From Phytophthora hibernalis (Eukaryota; Oomycota; Peronosporomycetes; Peronosporales; Peronosporaceae): 64,000 nucleotides of DNA. Shown here in pieces: positions 9,239 to 19,619 of the stretch (within the stretch, counting starts at the first letter, position 1; the number at the start of each line of letters is the position of its first letter). The DNA lies in NCBI GenBank assembly GCA_012656075.1, contig JAAKBF010000020.1, forward strand, positions 62,001-126,000, given 5' to 3'. Position numbers and translations under genes: made by a program. Under the pieces are notes generated by a model. The model had not been told where the DNA came from, made no database searches, and was given only the letters and a program-made list of their open reading frames with translations.

Positions 9239-11810
9239 TCAAAGAGCGAATCTATTGTCTGTCAATTCACGCCTGCGCCTCCGGGGCAGCAGCATCCTCT
9301 GGAGTTTTTCTACCGCAGCTGGCTCTGCACTAGGAGTTTCCTCCGAACTGCTAGCAGCGCTACTTTCCTCCTCCGTAGTCTCGGTCTTCATCTCCGTTTC
9401 CGTTGTAGTAGTTTCTGACGTGGCGGTAGATTCCGTCGGTGTTGTCGCCGTCGTCTCTGTGGACTCCTCCTCAGTGACCGTCTCCTCAGTGGCCGTCTCC
9501 TCAGTGGCAGCTTCGATGGGCTCAGCAGCAGGGGCTGCAGGGGTCTCAGTCGCCGGAGCGGCGGCTGGCACAGCCAGGTCTGCCGCGGTCACAATTTCCG
9601 GCACCGGCTCATTATCGTCAAAATCGGTTTCTTCCATACCGGGAATTGGCTCGAACGGAATGTCTTCGAAGGTGTCCTCAAATTTAGCCCAGCTACCACC
9701 AGACTCGAAGTTTGCCCAGCGATCAGAGCCCGCTCCACCCTCGCCACCCTTAGGGGCGCTCTCCTGCCGTGCAAGCTCCTCCTCGTCCTCCTCCTCACTA
9801 CTGCTGCTGTCGTTCATAATTTCGGGAAGCATGGGCGTGTCGCCATCCTTTACATCGAAATCCGTATCAAAGCCGTTGGGGTCGGAGCCAAAGCCCGAGG
9901 CGCCTAGCATCTCGGCAAACTGTGCATTCAGAAGCTCGTCATTCTGGTTGAAGCCCATAACAGAGTACGGGTCCTCGCTTCCCTGATTAATCGTTACGCC
10001 ACCGAGAGGAAGACGCTCGCGCTCGTAAATGGGGGCTAGCACCTTAGACGATAGCTCTTCCCATTTTTTCCACGTGACCTCGTCCTCTTCGAACAACTCC
10101 AGCACCGTGTCTGCGTGCCGCATCTCGTTCAGCGAACCCTCTTCGTTAGTGCTTCCACGCACATCCTCTAGCATCGTCATAAGCATGTTGCAGATGCGGT
10201 GAAGGTGACCCACATATCCAAGCGAAAAGCCCTTAGCAGCCGCCGTGGCTTCGTCGTTCTTCTCGTGCGCCTCAATGATCCGCGGCAGCAGGTGCGCCTC
10301 CTTGACTAATCCTACCAGCAGTTCGTGACTGCCACTTTCTAAGATGCCGATCACCATGCTCTCAACGTCTGCGTGCAGCATGTTCACCGACTCGAACTTG
10401 AAGAACAAGTCCAGGCAGATCTCAATTGCGTGATGTTCAAGTAGCGCGATATCCACCTTCTGGTACTTGGACTGCATGAGCAGCACAACGAGTCCGACCA
10501 TCTTTAGTCGACGCAGTCCCAGACGCGGGACCTCCTGGTGACGCTGGTTTCGGATGGTACCCGCGTCAGCTCCGTCGGCGTTCAGGATCGCGCAAACCAG
10601 CGGCAGACGCTCAACAGCGCAAGAAATAGCGGGCGGCATCTCATCCGTCGCACAGTACTGTGCGTTCGTCGCGCGCGACAGCAGCGCACTCAGCACGGAA
10701 ATAGCACCTGTCATGGACGACACGCTAGGGGCAGCATCCTCCGCCGGAACAGCCAAGAGGACCAGCTTCTCCGCCACTTCCTTGCTCTCCAAGTGCTCCA
10801 GCAGCGCAAACGACACGGGGGCGCTCGAGCTGGCAGGCGACGCCGGGTCGCTCTGCTGCGCGCGCGTTCCGCAGTGAATAATGTCCACCAGCACTTCCGA
10901 CGCGTGCTTGTGAGCGTCACTGTCAGCCTCCGCGTCGGCCAGCGTGGCCAGCAGCAGGTCCACGACGGTGGGTTCGGACTGCCACGTCAGCGTCTTGTCC
11001 TTGGCAGCGGTAGGAGTCTCACTGCCGCTCAATCCGTCGTCCTCGTCCGCTCCGTACCATGAGTTGGACGGCGGGAAGCCCATCGACATGCCAGGGAAGT
11101 CCATGCAGTCGTCCATGTAGTCGGCCTGGTAGGGCTGCAGCAGCCGCTTGAGCAGCTCAGACACGGAGAAGCTGGCGGCGTGGCGGGCGAACCCGGCCAG
11201 CAGCTGCTCCGAGTTCTTGTTGAGCAGCGCCGTCATCTCCTGCGGCTTGCGCACCATGAGCATCGTCACGATCTTCTCAAAGTACCCGGCAAGACGGGGA
11301 TCCAGTGGGCCTGTCTGGTACAGGAACTCGAAAAGGGTCTCGACTGATTGGCCCTCGGAGGAGCTCACGAGCGTCTCCGTGATGCTCGTGATGTCGCAGC
11401 AAATGACCTCGCAGGCCATGTACGGGTACTTGAGCGTGCGCAGGTCGTCGGTCGCGTCCTCAGGGCTGCGCACGACGTACTCCACGAGCTGAAGCACGAC
11501 GCCTTCCTGCGAGAGACTAGCATAAGGGGCGTTAAATAAACATAAAATAAGAACTCGTCAGGTCCGAAATTAAGAATGCGGAATGACACCAAGGTCCGAA
11601 AATAAGAAAAGCAGAGTGATGGTCGTACAATTCCAGCAGCTTCGTGTTGCGCGTCTTGACCTCCTGCACCAGTTCGTCCTCCTGCAGCACCTGCTCCAGC
11701 GTGAAGTCGTCCTTCTCCAGCAGGTCGTTGAGCGGACTCGAGATGTTGAAGAGCGACGAGCCCTGCGCCCACACGCTGCCCTCGTCGGCCATGGCGGAGA
11801 ACAGCGACAT
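9239..11810 (-). CDS. SAPS-domain regulatory subunit of protein phosphatase 6
   Basis: Two exons, 11810-11629 and 11516-9239, total 2460 nt (819 residues) without frame breaks. The splice joins LLE to FLSQEGVVLQLVEYVV, matching the SAPS pattern in PPP6R/SIT4-associated proteins (LLEFL...L..LV.(Y/F)(V/I)). Other hits are KYPYMACEVICCDIT, PLDPRLAGYFEKIVTMLM, KPQEMTALL and YVGHLHRICNMLM. The last third is acidic and rich in Thr/Glu/Ala, as in other family members. PP6R subunits target the PP6 catalytic subunit. I chose the MSLFSAMADEG start; an upstream in-frame Met is possible. The gene is tail to tail with DDX42, 247 bp apart. Confidence 0.88.
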
Positions 11811-12634
11811 GGTACGTAGGTCGGTCTCTCTGGGGAAAAGGAGCGAACTCGGGCTCCGCTTGGTTCTGGGCCGGAGGTTTCTTCTTCCCTGGTGACTGCG
11901 GCGCCACCACCTTCCCCCTTTGAGCGACCCGTTTTTGTGGGAAGATAGGTAAGGCAAAAGATTAAGATGAATGGCATAGACAAGACAAGTGCGAGTGAGA
12001 TTATTACTGTTGAGGTGGACAGCGCAGGATTCTCCGCAACACTGGGGCTGGGGGCAGATTCGGCCTGCGGATTGGCTGAAAGGTGACGAGACTGTTTTTG
12101 TCCAACCACACCGCGCGCTGCTTGCTATTTTTCAAGGCATGAAGCACATGAAACATAACGTTAACAGAGGAGCTGTGATTTTAGATCCGGATTGCGATGT
12201 GCCGACGCGTGTGATAAGCTGCGGATCTCTATTGTAATAGCACTGGGACGGAATGCGCCGGATTGTGTGACACTAATCTGTTGCGCGTGGTTGATTGGGG
12301 GATTGGTGGTAAACTGTCACATTCCGACCACCAAATGGAGTAATATCAAGAAGTCGTTGAGGCTGTATCTTAAATTTATATAGTAGATGAATAGTACTTA
12401 TGTAGTACTACCGTAGTATTACTTAGCAGAAACCAGTCACTGACTGGAGAAGTTTAATATTATATTAGTTAATGGTGTGCTATTTTGTTAAACCCGGCCA
12501 ATTATAATACCGGTACTGGCCACCTACTGATAAGGTAGTTCGTCGAAGGTCTCGAGAAGCTGCGTACGTTGACCTCGTACTACCAGCGGATTAACATGTT
12601 TGCCAACAGCTACTGTCCAATTCTAATTATGCGA
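11811..12634. other. Intergenic, no supported gene
   Basis: Upstream region of the SAPS gene, then AT-rich DNA with scattered TAGTACTA-type words near 12390-12415. An 82-codon frame at 11989-12237 has no domain and is not called. Confidence 0.5.
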
Positions 12635-13749
12635 ATGGTGGCGTTCTCAGTGAATTTCATGAGTACATATACCCTATTCTTTTCGGCGTTCGTATCAACT
12701 GCGAGGTCCAGGCCCTTGACAGTTCTTTTCATCGCGACATATACTGGTCAGTCCGTTCTCGAATTTCGCGAAGTGCGAACTAATGCAAAAACTTTTGCTA
12801 CAACATCTTGCTCGCTCCCAAAGTCAAATCTACCAACTTGGGAGTGATTCCAGCTTGTTGACGACGATGCGTGCTACAATACGGGATTCCGGTAGCTTTC
12901 GAATGAAATCACTTGAAAGTGTTCGATGTTGGGCTTTTTCTGCTCTATCCGCTTCCAAAAGAAGTTACACAGCTCGAAGCATCAGGTGTATGTATATCAA
13001 CAAAAGACGAACCTGCCATAGAAAATGGCAATCTTTTTCGAAGAGGTTCTACGACAGACCCAACGTGCATCAATTGCACCGCTATATTAGAGTTCAGATC
13101 AACGCGATTAAATAACACAATATACACCTTATTATTATCAATTGCACCGCTAGTGTTACCAGTAGCCTTAGCATTAGAGCACTTGGCTGATCCTAAAGTA
13201 ATCGCCATAAAGTGCAGCTACGGAAGAACAAGACGATATGAATTCGAGGCGTGCCGACAGATCAACACAGTTTGTGCTGCAAGGCCTGCAATTCCTGTTT
13301 CATTGCGAGTATGTGGTGCTGGTTGGATACGTCGAGTCCGTCGTTTCACTAGTTTTCATCGTGTACAGATCCATTCTCGAGAATTTACCGAATATCGTGT
13401 ATTATCGAAGTGAAGCTGGCAACTGGACCATGGGTGCCGCAACAGTCATTCTGGTGCTACTTGTGTGTTGGAAATCGGGTTCCTACATTTCCTCAGCACC
13501 TTCATGCAACGGATGTTTGTTCTGTCGCCTTTGTACCAGCTTGCGTTTGTCCTAGAAACTGAGTATTTTCCCGTACCGGCCATCCTCATCGTATTACAGT
13601 ACAAACTCCAACATTTTGGTATTCGCAATAGCTTTGTCAGCTTGAAAATGAATCGCTCTGTTACCCTTCTAACTATTTGATCTGTATTTGACGGAACAGG
13701 CGCAGACTTTACTCTCCGTTTTGAGTGGCTGCAAGACAAGGATAAATAA
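12635..13749 (+). pseudogene. Membrane protein family, copy C (N-terminal half missing)
   Basis: It begins abruptly within the central block (MVAFSVNFMST) and has lost the N-terminal tag and the first helices. It continues through frame-shifted pieces (TVLFIATYTGQSVLEFREV, TDPTCINCTA, FHCEYVVLVGYVE, QLAFVLETEYF) to the conserved last intron (13619-13699) and FEWLQDKDK. Upstream, a MFANSYC segment resembles the DNA just before copy D near 14215. The missing half and many frame changes mark a decayed copy. Confidence 0.75.
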
Positions 13750-14321
13750 TTGCCGAGGTCGTGCTAGATTTTAAATGAGTTGATGAAACTCTCCCGTCGG
13801 CTTTGCAGGTATTATTTCTGCGTTTGTTTGTCAACCGAGGCAAGGTTTCTTCTTCGCCTACAGTTATGCAAACAAAGTTTATTCAATTCTACTGTGGTAG
13901 GCCCTTCTACTGTACAAAGTTAAAATGGGATCTATTTAAGTCCGGCGTGCACGTCTATTATGATAGACTATATCGTCACATTTTGCAGGATTTTCAACTC
14001 GAGTCACCTCTTTGGCTACTATTAATACATGTAAACATGTAGTAGAGCTTCACAATGAACTCGATACATGCAGCTTCGAAATCTCTACCGAGAACCATCG
14101 CAAATACTTCAACAACCGAAAATAATTGATAATGCAAAGCTTCGCCTTGAACAATGTTCTCGCTCGAAGCTCCTTTGGTGGCATCTAAAGAAAGTCACAC
14201 ACACTGACCAGCATGTTTGCCAACACATGTGCTACATAATTACTATTGCTTCCAATCTACCAATTATGAGAAACTATTTTTATGGCGTCAAAGCAATATG
14301 CCATTTCGAGAAGTTCTGTCA
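13750..14321. other. Spacer between copies C and D
   Basis: No supported gene. The 14205-14290 part resembles 12592-12635 in front of copy C (shared GTTTGCCAACA and CCAATT.TAATTATG-like words), so the duplicated unit includes some upstream DNA. Confidence 0.4.
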
Positions 14322-16209
14322 ATGATGACAGAAGTTTGGAGTGCCCCTCGTAGTGTTGACGCACCCAGGCCTGCCGTCTTGACGCAGCTAAGGCCACAAA
14401 TTTCACTATGGAAGCGTCTGGGGAGAAATGGGATAAAATCCAAGTCGGTCGGCAGGGGTCTTACTCTGTAGAGCGCCTCGAGAGTCTGGATCATTACTGC
14501 AAGACGAAGTCGAAGACTCAGTGATTCTGGTGTGTGTGTTCACCCCGTTTCCCGCATTATTGACTGCTGTGTTGATCGAGTGCATGCCACTGCGAGACCC
14601 AGCTGATGGTTGGGCTGCCAATTGGGTCTTTTGGGTCCGTGTGCTGGTGGTACAATTGATCCTTGCTTATCTTGGTTGCACTCAAATGCTTCGATTTATA
14701 CCGGGACTCGATTTCGCCTTTCGTAAAAGAATTTTTGTAGCGACCGGGGTGGGCTTCGCGGTCTTGGGGGTTGCCTCGTAGCTGCAAATACGATCAGGTT
14801 CCCAATGCCGTTCATGACGCAGCTCGCATTAATTCCGACCGGTATTTTCATGAATATGATGCTTTGGATCGCCTTGGGCTCAGTTCTGTTCGTGAAAGAG
14901 TCACCACTGAAAGTTCATTGTGACAGATACAACAAGATCTTCTTTACGTTCTTGGCGCTTGCTGGTTCGTTTCCAATTTATATGGTGCTTTACGAGCAGG
15001 TGCCCGAGCGGTATCGTGGCTTAATTGTTGGAATTCTACCAGTTTTGAAATTTGCTGCAAAACATTGGATGGTACACGTCACGCGTGAGCTAGAAGACAT
15101 GAAGCCGACACTGGTGGCCTTCTCGGTGGATTTCATGAGTAGCATATTTGTTTCGGTGTGTATGTCAACTACAGGATCCATGTCCTTGACAATTCTCTTC
15201 ATCGCGGCAGATATAGGTCAGTCCATTCTCGAACTTCACGAGATGCGAACAAATGCGAAACTGTTGCTACACCTTCTCGCTGATCGTTCCCGAGTCCATC
15301 TCTATCCTAATGGGGATGATTCCGGCTTGTTGGCGATGATATCTACCACGATACGAGACACTGGTAGTCTTCGAATGAAATCTTTTGAAGGTGTACGACT
15401 CTGGGCCTGTGTACGCCATCCGCTTTCGAAAGAAAAAGAGACACATCTCATTTTACTCGAAGCATCAGGTGTATACCAAGCCAAAGAGGAACCTGTCACA
15501 GAAAGTGGCAATCTTTTATCGGAGAGTTTGTGTTTTCGACGGCACGGTTCTCGACGGATCCAATGTGCATCAATTACACCGTCACGGTTACCAATAACTC
15601 CCGAATGTCTGGAACAGAATTGATCTCCATACAGCCAGCAGCTACACACGAACTGCACGATACGAATTCGAGGCTCACCAAAAGGTCGAAACAGCTTGTG
15701 GTGCAAGGTCTACAACTTCTGTTCCATTGCGAGTATGTAGTGCTGGTCGAGTACGTTGAGTGCGTCGTTCCACTAGTTTTCGTCGTGTACAAATCGATCC
15801 TCGAGCAGTTACCTAATATCGCGTATTATCCGGGTGGCGCTGGCAACTGGACCATGCATACCGCAGCTTCCATTTTGGTGCTAGCTGTGACGGAAATTAT
15901 GACCTTACTTTTCCTTGATACCTTCTTGAAAAGGAAGTTTGCCCTGTCACCTTTGGATCAGCTCGCGTTCGTGCTCGAAACTGAGTTTTATCCCGTACAA
16001 GCAATTCTATTTGTCACTACCCTTATTGTGCTGCAGTATGAGCTCCAACATTTTGGTGAGCTAGTTTACCACTTTGACAATGTATTTTAATACATTGTGT
16101 GATATTAAAATATCACTCTGTCATCCTTCTAACCTTTTGATCTGGATTTGATGGAGCAGGTGCAGACTTTACTCTTCGTTTTGAGTGGTTGCAAGACAAG
16201 AAACAATAA
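14322..16209 (+). CDS. Membrane protein family, copy D, near full length with frame breaks
   Basis: This is the best preserved copy: start MMTEVWSAP, the tag (LWKRLG-EKWDKIQVGRQ), helices (VILVCVFTPFPALLTAVLI), LFVKESPLK, RELEDMKPTLVAFSVDF, SVCMSTTGSMSLTILFIAA, TDPMCINYTVTV, EYVECVVPLVFVVYKSIL, QLAFVLETEFYP, the last intron 16056-16159 and the ending FEWLQDKKQ. Four breaks, at 14420-14423 (G4), near 14515, near 14766 and at 15514-15517 (T4), are each cured by one added base and no in-frame stop remains, so it may be functional. I see about eight hydrophobic segments, which suggests a membrane protein; its substrate and location are unknown. Confidence 0.6.
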
Positions 16210-16315
16210 TCGTGGAGGTGCTAGAATTGAAATGGGGTTAGTGAATCTATCCCGTCGAAGTCTTTGCAGCTGAACACGGCCATTTCAGACACGAAGTCTG
16301 CTTTATCATCCAGAT

Positions 16316-16508
16316 ATAATTGAAAGTTCTCCAACTTACTAAAGTTGATTTCAGCTTCCACCTCAAGTGGTTTCGCTTTACCTAGTAGCGTTTAGTGATA
16401 ATCTCGGGTTGTGCCGGTGATAATTGAAAGTTCTCCAACTTACTAAAGTTGATTTCAGCTTCCACCTCAAGTAGTTCTGCTAAACCTACTGTAGTAGCGT
16501 TTAGTGAT
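16316..16508. repeat. Two tandem units of a 104-bp repeat, third unit interrupted
   Basis: The block starting ATAATTGAAAGTTCTCCAAC begins at 16316 and again at 16420 (spacing 104). Both run through a shared stretch of about 50 bp and end with TAGCGTTTAGTGAT. A third copy of the unit's following part (CGTTTAGTGATAAT.TCGGGTTGTGCCGG) resumes at 17107, beyond the inserted element. Confidence 0.8.
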
Positions 16509-17106
16509 GGAAAATATTATTTCCGAGCAAATGGCGGATTGTTCGCAAGCAAATGGGATCAGAGGTGGTTTTGCAAGCAAATGAAGTAAGCCAAGCAAAC
16601 TTAACTGCTTATCGAGGCTGTTATTCAAGCATCAGAGTAAGACATGTACTCTGGAGTACTTTATTCAGAAACGTTTAGTAATGCACTGTATGCTGGAAGC
16701 TAAGTATTTTTGGGCTCAGGATAGGCCTCAGAGAGACCGTTTACCCCGAAGCGAAGATCTGCCATGGTCGGCGCGTGAGCCGAAGTAGTTGCCCTAACAA
16801 GGGGTGCTATATATTTACACTGTACCAACGCCTTGACCGTCATGATGCGAATCGAAATTAGCGGTGCAAACGAGGAGCTCACGAGCCCCCGATGTACGTC
16901 ATCTCCCAAAATGCCGACCCAAACACCCAACTTGACCCGTATACGACCCAGGCGAAAGTCTGTTGACATACACATGTGCTTGAAAACCCACTTCCTTACA
17001 CTAAGTTCGCACCACTTGCTTGCGAACCATCGATTTGCTTGAAAAGACGCCACGAAATGGGCTTGCTTGAAAATAAACCTTTGTTTGCTTGAAAATAATC
17101 CGTACC
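16509..17106. mobile_element. 598-bp non-autonomous TIR transposon (MULE-like by TSD length)
   Basis: Flanked by an 11-bp direct repeat, CGTTTAGTGAT (16498-16508 and 17107-17117). The 23-bp ends are imperfect inverted repeats (17 of 23 identical; shared core ATTATTT.C.AGCAAA). Inside each end are several CAAGCAAA-type motifs, in plus orientation on the left (about 16524-16600) and inverted on the right (about 16975-17090). No transposase is encoded. A TSD of 9-11 bp suggests the Mutator superfamily, but the subterminal repeats are unusual, so the class is tentative. Confidence 0.75.
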
Positions 17107-17354
17107 CGTTTAGTGATAATATCGGGTTGTGCCGGCGAAACGATAATGTTCCAGCTTCTAGCATTGTCCCCGCCTGAGTATAAGCTGTTCTACGATGGAC
17201 ACTCAAGAACAAGTCAAAAGAGCAGTCGAAGGCCCGATTCTCGCTTTTGAGGCTGTATAGAGATTGAGCAATCGAAAAACTTACTCCGAAGTAACTTACT
17301 TTTGTACTTTTGAAGTAGTACATGTATCACTGATTCGCGGGGATTTCTTTACGA

Positions 17355-19213
17355 TCATTTTGCCCAGAATGACGATGCATTGGCACTCAATGCAGGCAAC
17401 TGAGTTGGCTCTAGGCGCTCTTCAATTTTCTTCACGCAACCGTGATGACACATGCGTAACTCTTCGAATGTTGCTAGTGTCGGGTCATTGAGTGAGAGCA
17501 CATTGACTACTTCATCTCCAAACCGCTGTGGACGAGGAGGAGGAGAACATCGACAGGCACCGGAGATGATCGACTCGCTCAGACTTGTATGCAGTTTCGG
17601 CTTCAGAATCGAGAAGAAGCTGCCTCCTCGACCAGCCTGTGATCCATTGCACGCCTTGGAGCACGGATACCCCTCCATATTCAGGTCCCCGAAGGTTACG
17701 TAAGCGTTAGACGTATTCACGTCACCAGAGCGAGGGTTGTGAGTCCCCACTTTGCTATGCATCATAAAGCGTCAAGAAAATCGCGAGTATCAGTTTTAAG
17801 CACAAGTGCATCATCAGCCTTGCCTACCATGGTTGCCGTCAGGTACGCGTCCGCCGACAAGTTGCCAGGTAAAGTTTGTGCTGACATCGCTCATATGCCA
17901 ACTACAACATCAACAGATCATATAAGCCTCATCGGCTCACAGAATCAACACGATCAAGTAAGTACGTACGAGGCTTGTAGTAGATTCTCGATATTGTACG
18001 GCGCCGACCCATCCGCATTCAACTCCACACCTGTAGGTGGATTGTTTAGGCAGAACTCGTGTGGGGTGTCACTGAAGACGTCTCCTGCGCAAATGGTAGG
18101 AATACCGTAGCTGCCATCCCACCACGAAGCAACACTCACGTCCGAATCTAGCATATCTGCAACCAGAGCCCAAGGCGGCACAGCAGCTCGCGGGCTCTTC
18201 ACGAGTACCAAAACTTCTTCTTCATCGGTAGGTGATCCATTGCCGTTCAAGTCCTCCAGATGTTGCTCCTCCTTCAGTGGCTCAAAGACAAAAGACTTAC
18301 GCCTTGTTCGTCCTTCATCACCCGACAATTTAAGTCGAAACTCGACTTTCATCGGGTCCGTAGGCTGCTGGTGCGGCAGTTCCGGGTCTAGTAGTGCGTG
18401 GTAAAACGCCGTGGCGCTCGTATTCTCCTGCTTCGCCCCATCAGCAAACAAATTTGCACTCCCTAAGAGATCATGCAGCACTTCGTCCTGGAAGAAGTTG
18501 CTGGAGCACAGTCTCGCGAGCTGCAGCTTCTCTCCGAGCTCTCTCAGTTCCCTATCTCCCAACGACATGGCCAGCATGTGCTGTGCGAACTGCACATTGT
18601 CATCAGCCTGGCACCCAAGTCTCACGAACGAGTCGTTGAGCGTCGGATCGGGGAAGTTGGGCGTCGATGTCTGCAGGAAGAAGCCTCCACTGCCGTCGTC
18701 TTTGAACGCCACCGCTCCTTTGGCGTGGGCACTGAAGAGATCTCCACCTCCACACACGCGTTTGCCTTCAAGTGCCTCTTCCTCTGGAGGTTGAAAAGCT
18801 GCAGCGATGCCATTGAGTTGGTCATTGAACAGTGCCCAGTATCGACTGCTGTCTCTCTGCTTGAGTGTGTGACTCACTGGGTCGTTGCCTCCTTGGCCCA
18901 GACAGTCGTAGCCCATGTCTCGAAAGTGTCGAAACTCGGGGTTCTTCGAGTCCGCGTAGAGGTAGCAGAGTCCCGAAGCTCTGGACTCGAGTCGGGGCCA
19001 GCCAGCTGTGGGCACATTGCTGCAGTCGGGAACGGGACAGTCGCACGGCGTGGGGACCACGTGCGTCTCCACCTGCACGTGACTCGGCAGCTTGAGCACA
19101 GCCCACCATGCCACAGAGTGACCGAAGCCGTCCAACGCTCGAACAGCAGTAGCTGCTACTCTGCCGACCACCAAAAGCTGCAGCACCACTCGAAGCAGCA
19201 TGTTAATCGTCAT
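17355..19213 (-). CDS. Deoxyribonuclease II, secreted/lysosomal
   Basis: Exon 1 (19213-about 17966) starts MTINMLLRVVLQLLVVGRVA, a signal peptide. It contains the family words SRYWALFNDQ and SAHAKGAVAF followed by GGFFLQTSTPNFPDP, the first HxK half-site. The second exon (about 17880-17355) holds MHSKVG (second HxK) and FGDLNMEGYPCSKACNGSQ with GRGG, as in DNase II C-termini. Two HxK motifs form the acid nuclease active site. The exon junction is not fully resolved: a GTACTTAC donor is clear, but the acceptor gives the right frame only if another base is missing. A frame break at 17766-17768 separates FLDAL from MMHSKVG. Confidence 0.85.
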
Positions 19214-19619
19214 GGACGTCAATGGGGACAAGACGCTAATTAAGGGTTAACGGAGACCCAGGATCGGATCCCTCTAGCAGACAGGCTTGCAGCCACAACT
19301 GGCTCCGACGAAACGCCAGGAAGCCAAAAGATATCCACACATCGCGAAGTAAAAACAATAAATACCGAGACTTTTATTTGACGACAGGGTCCTTACATGC
19401 GGACCTAGTGCTTGGCTTTCATCAACTCACAAAAATCGTATCTACACAGCCTCTCTCGATGCTGGTAAGGTGTGCTGCGTCGCTGCCCAACGCGCGCTCG
19501 TACTCCCCGAGCGCGCGCTTCATACCCGGCAGCACTCGCAGCGGACGGCACGCTCATAAAGAAAATAGACGTCGTCACCGCGACCCACCCACTTGTCCGC
19601 TCCGTTCGCAGTCGCCCCT

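Noticed and set aside
16700..17323. A 207-codon minus-strand frame
   Set aside because: It crosses the right end of the TIR element and its flanking duplication, has no domain, and is composed of element and repeat DNA.
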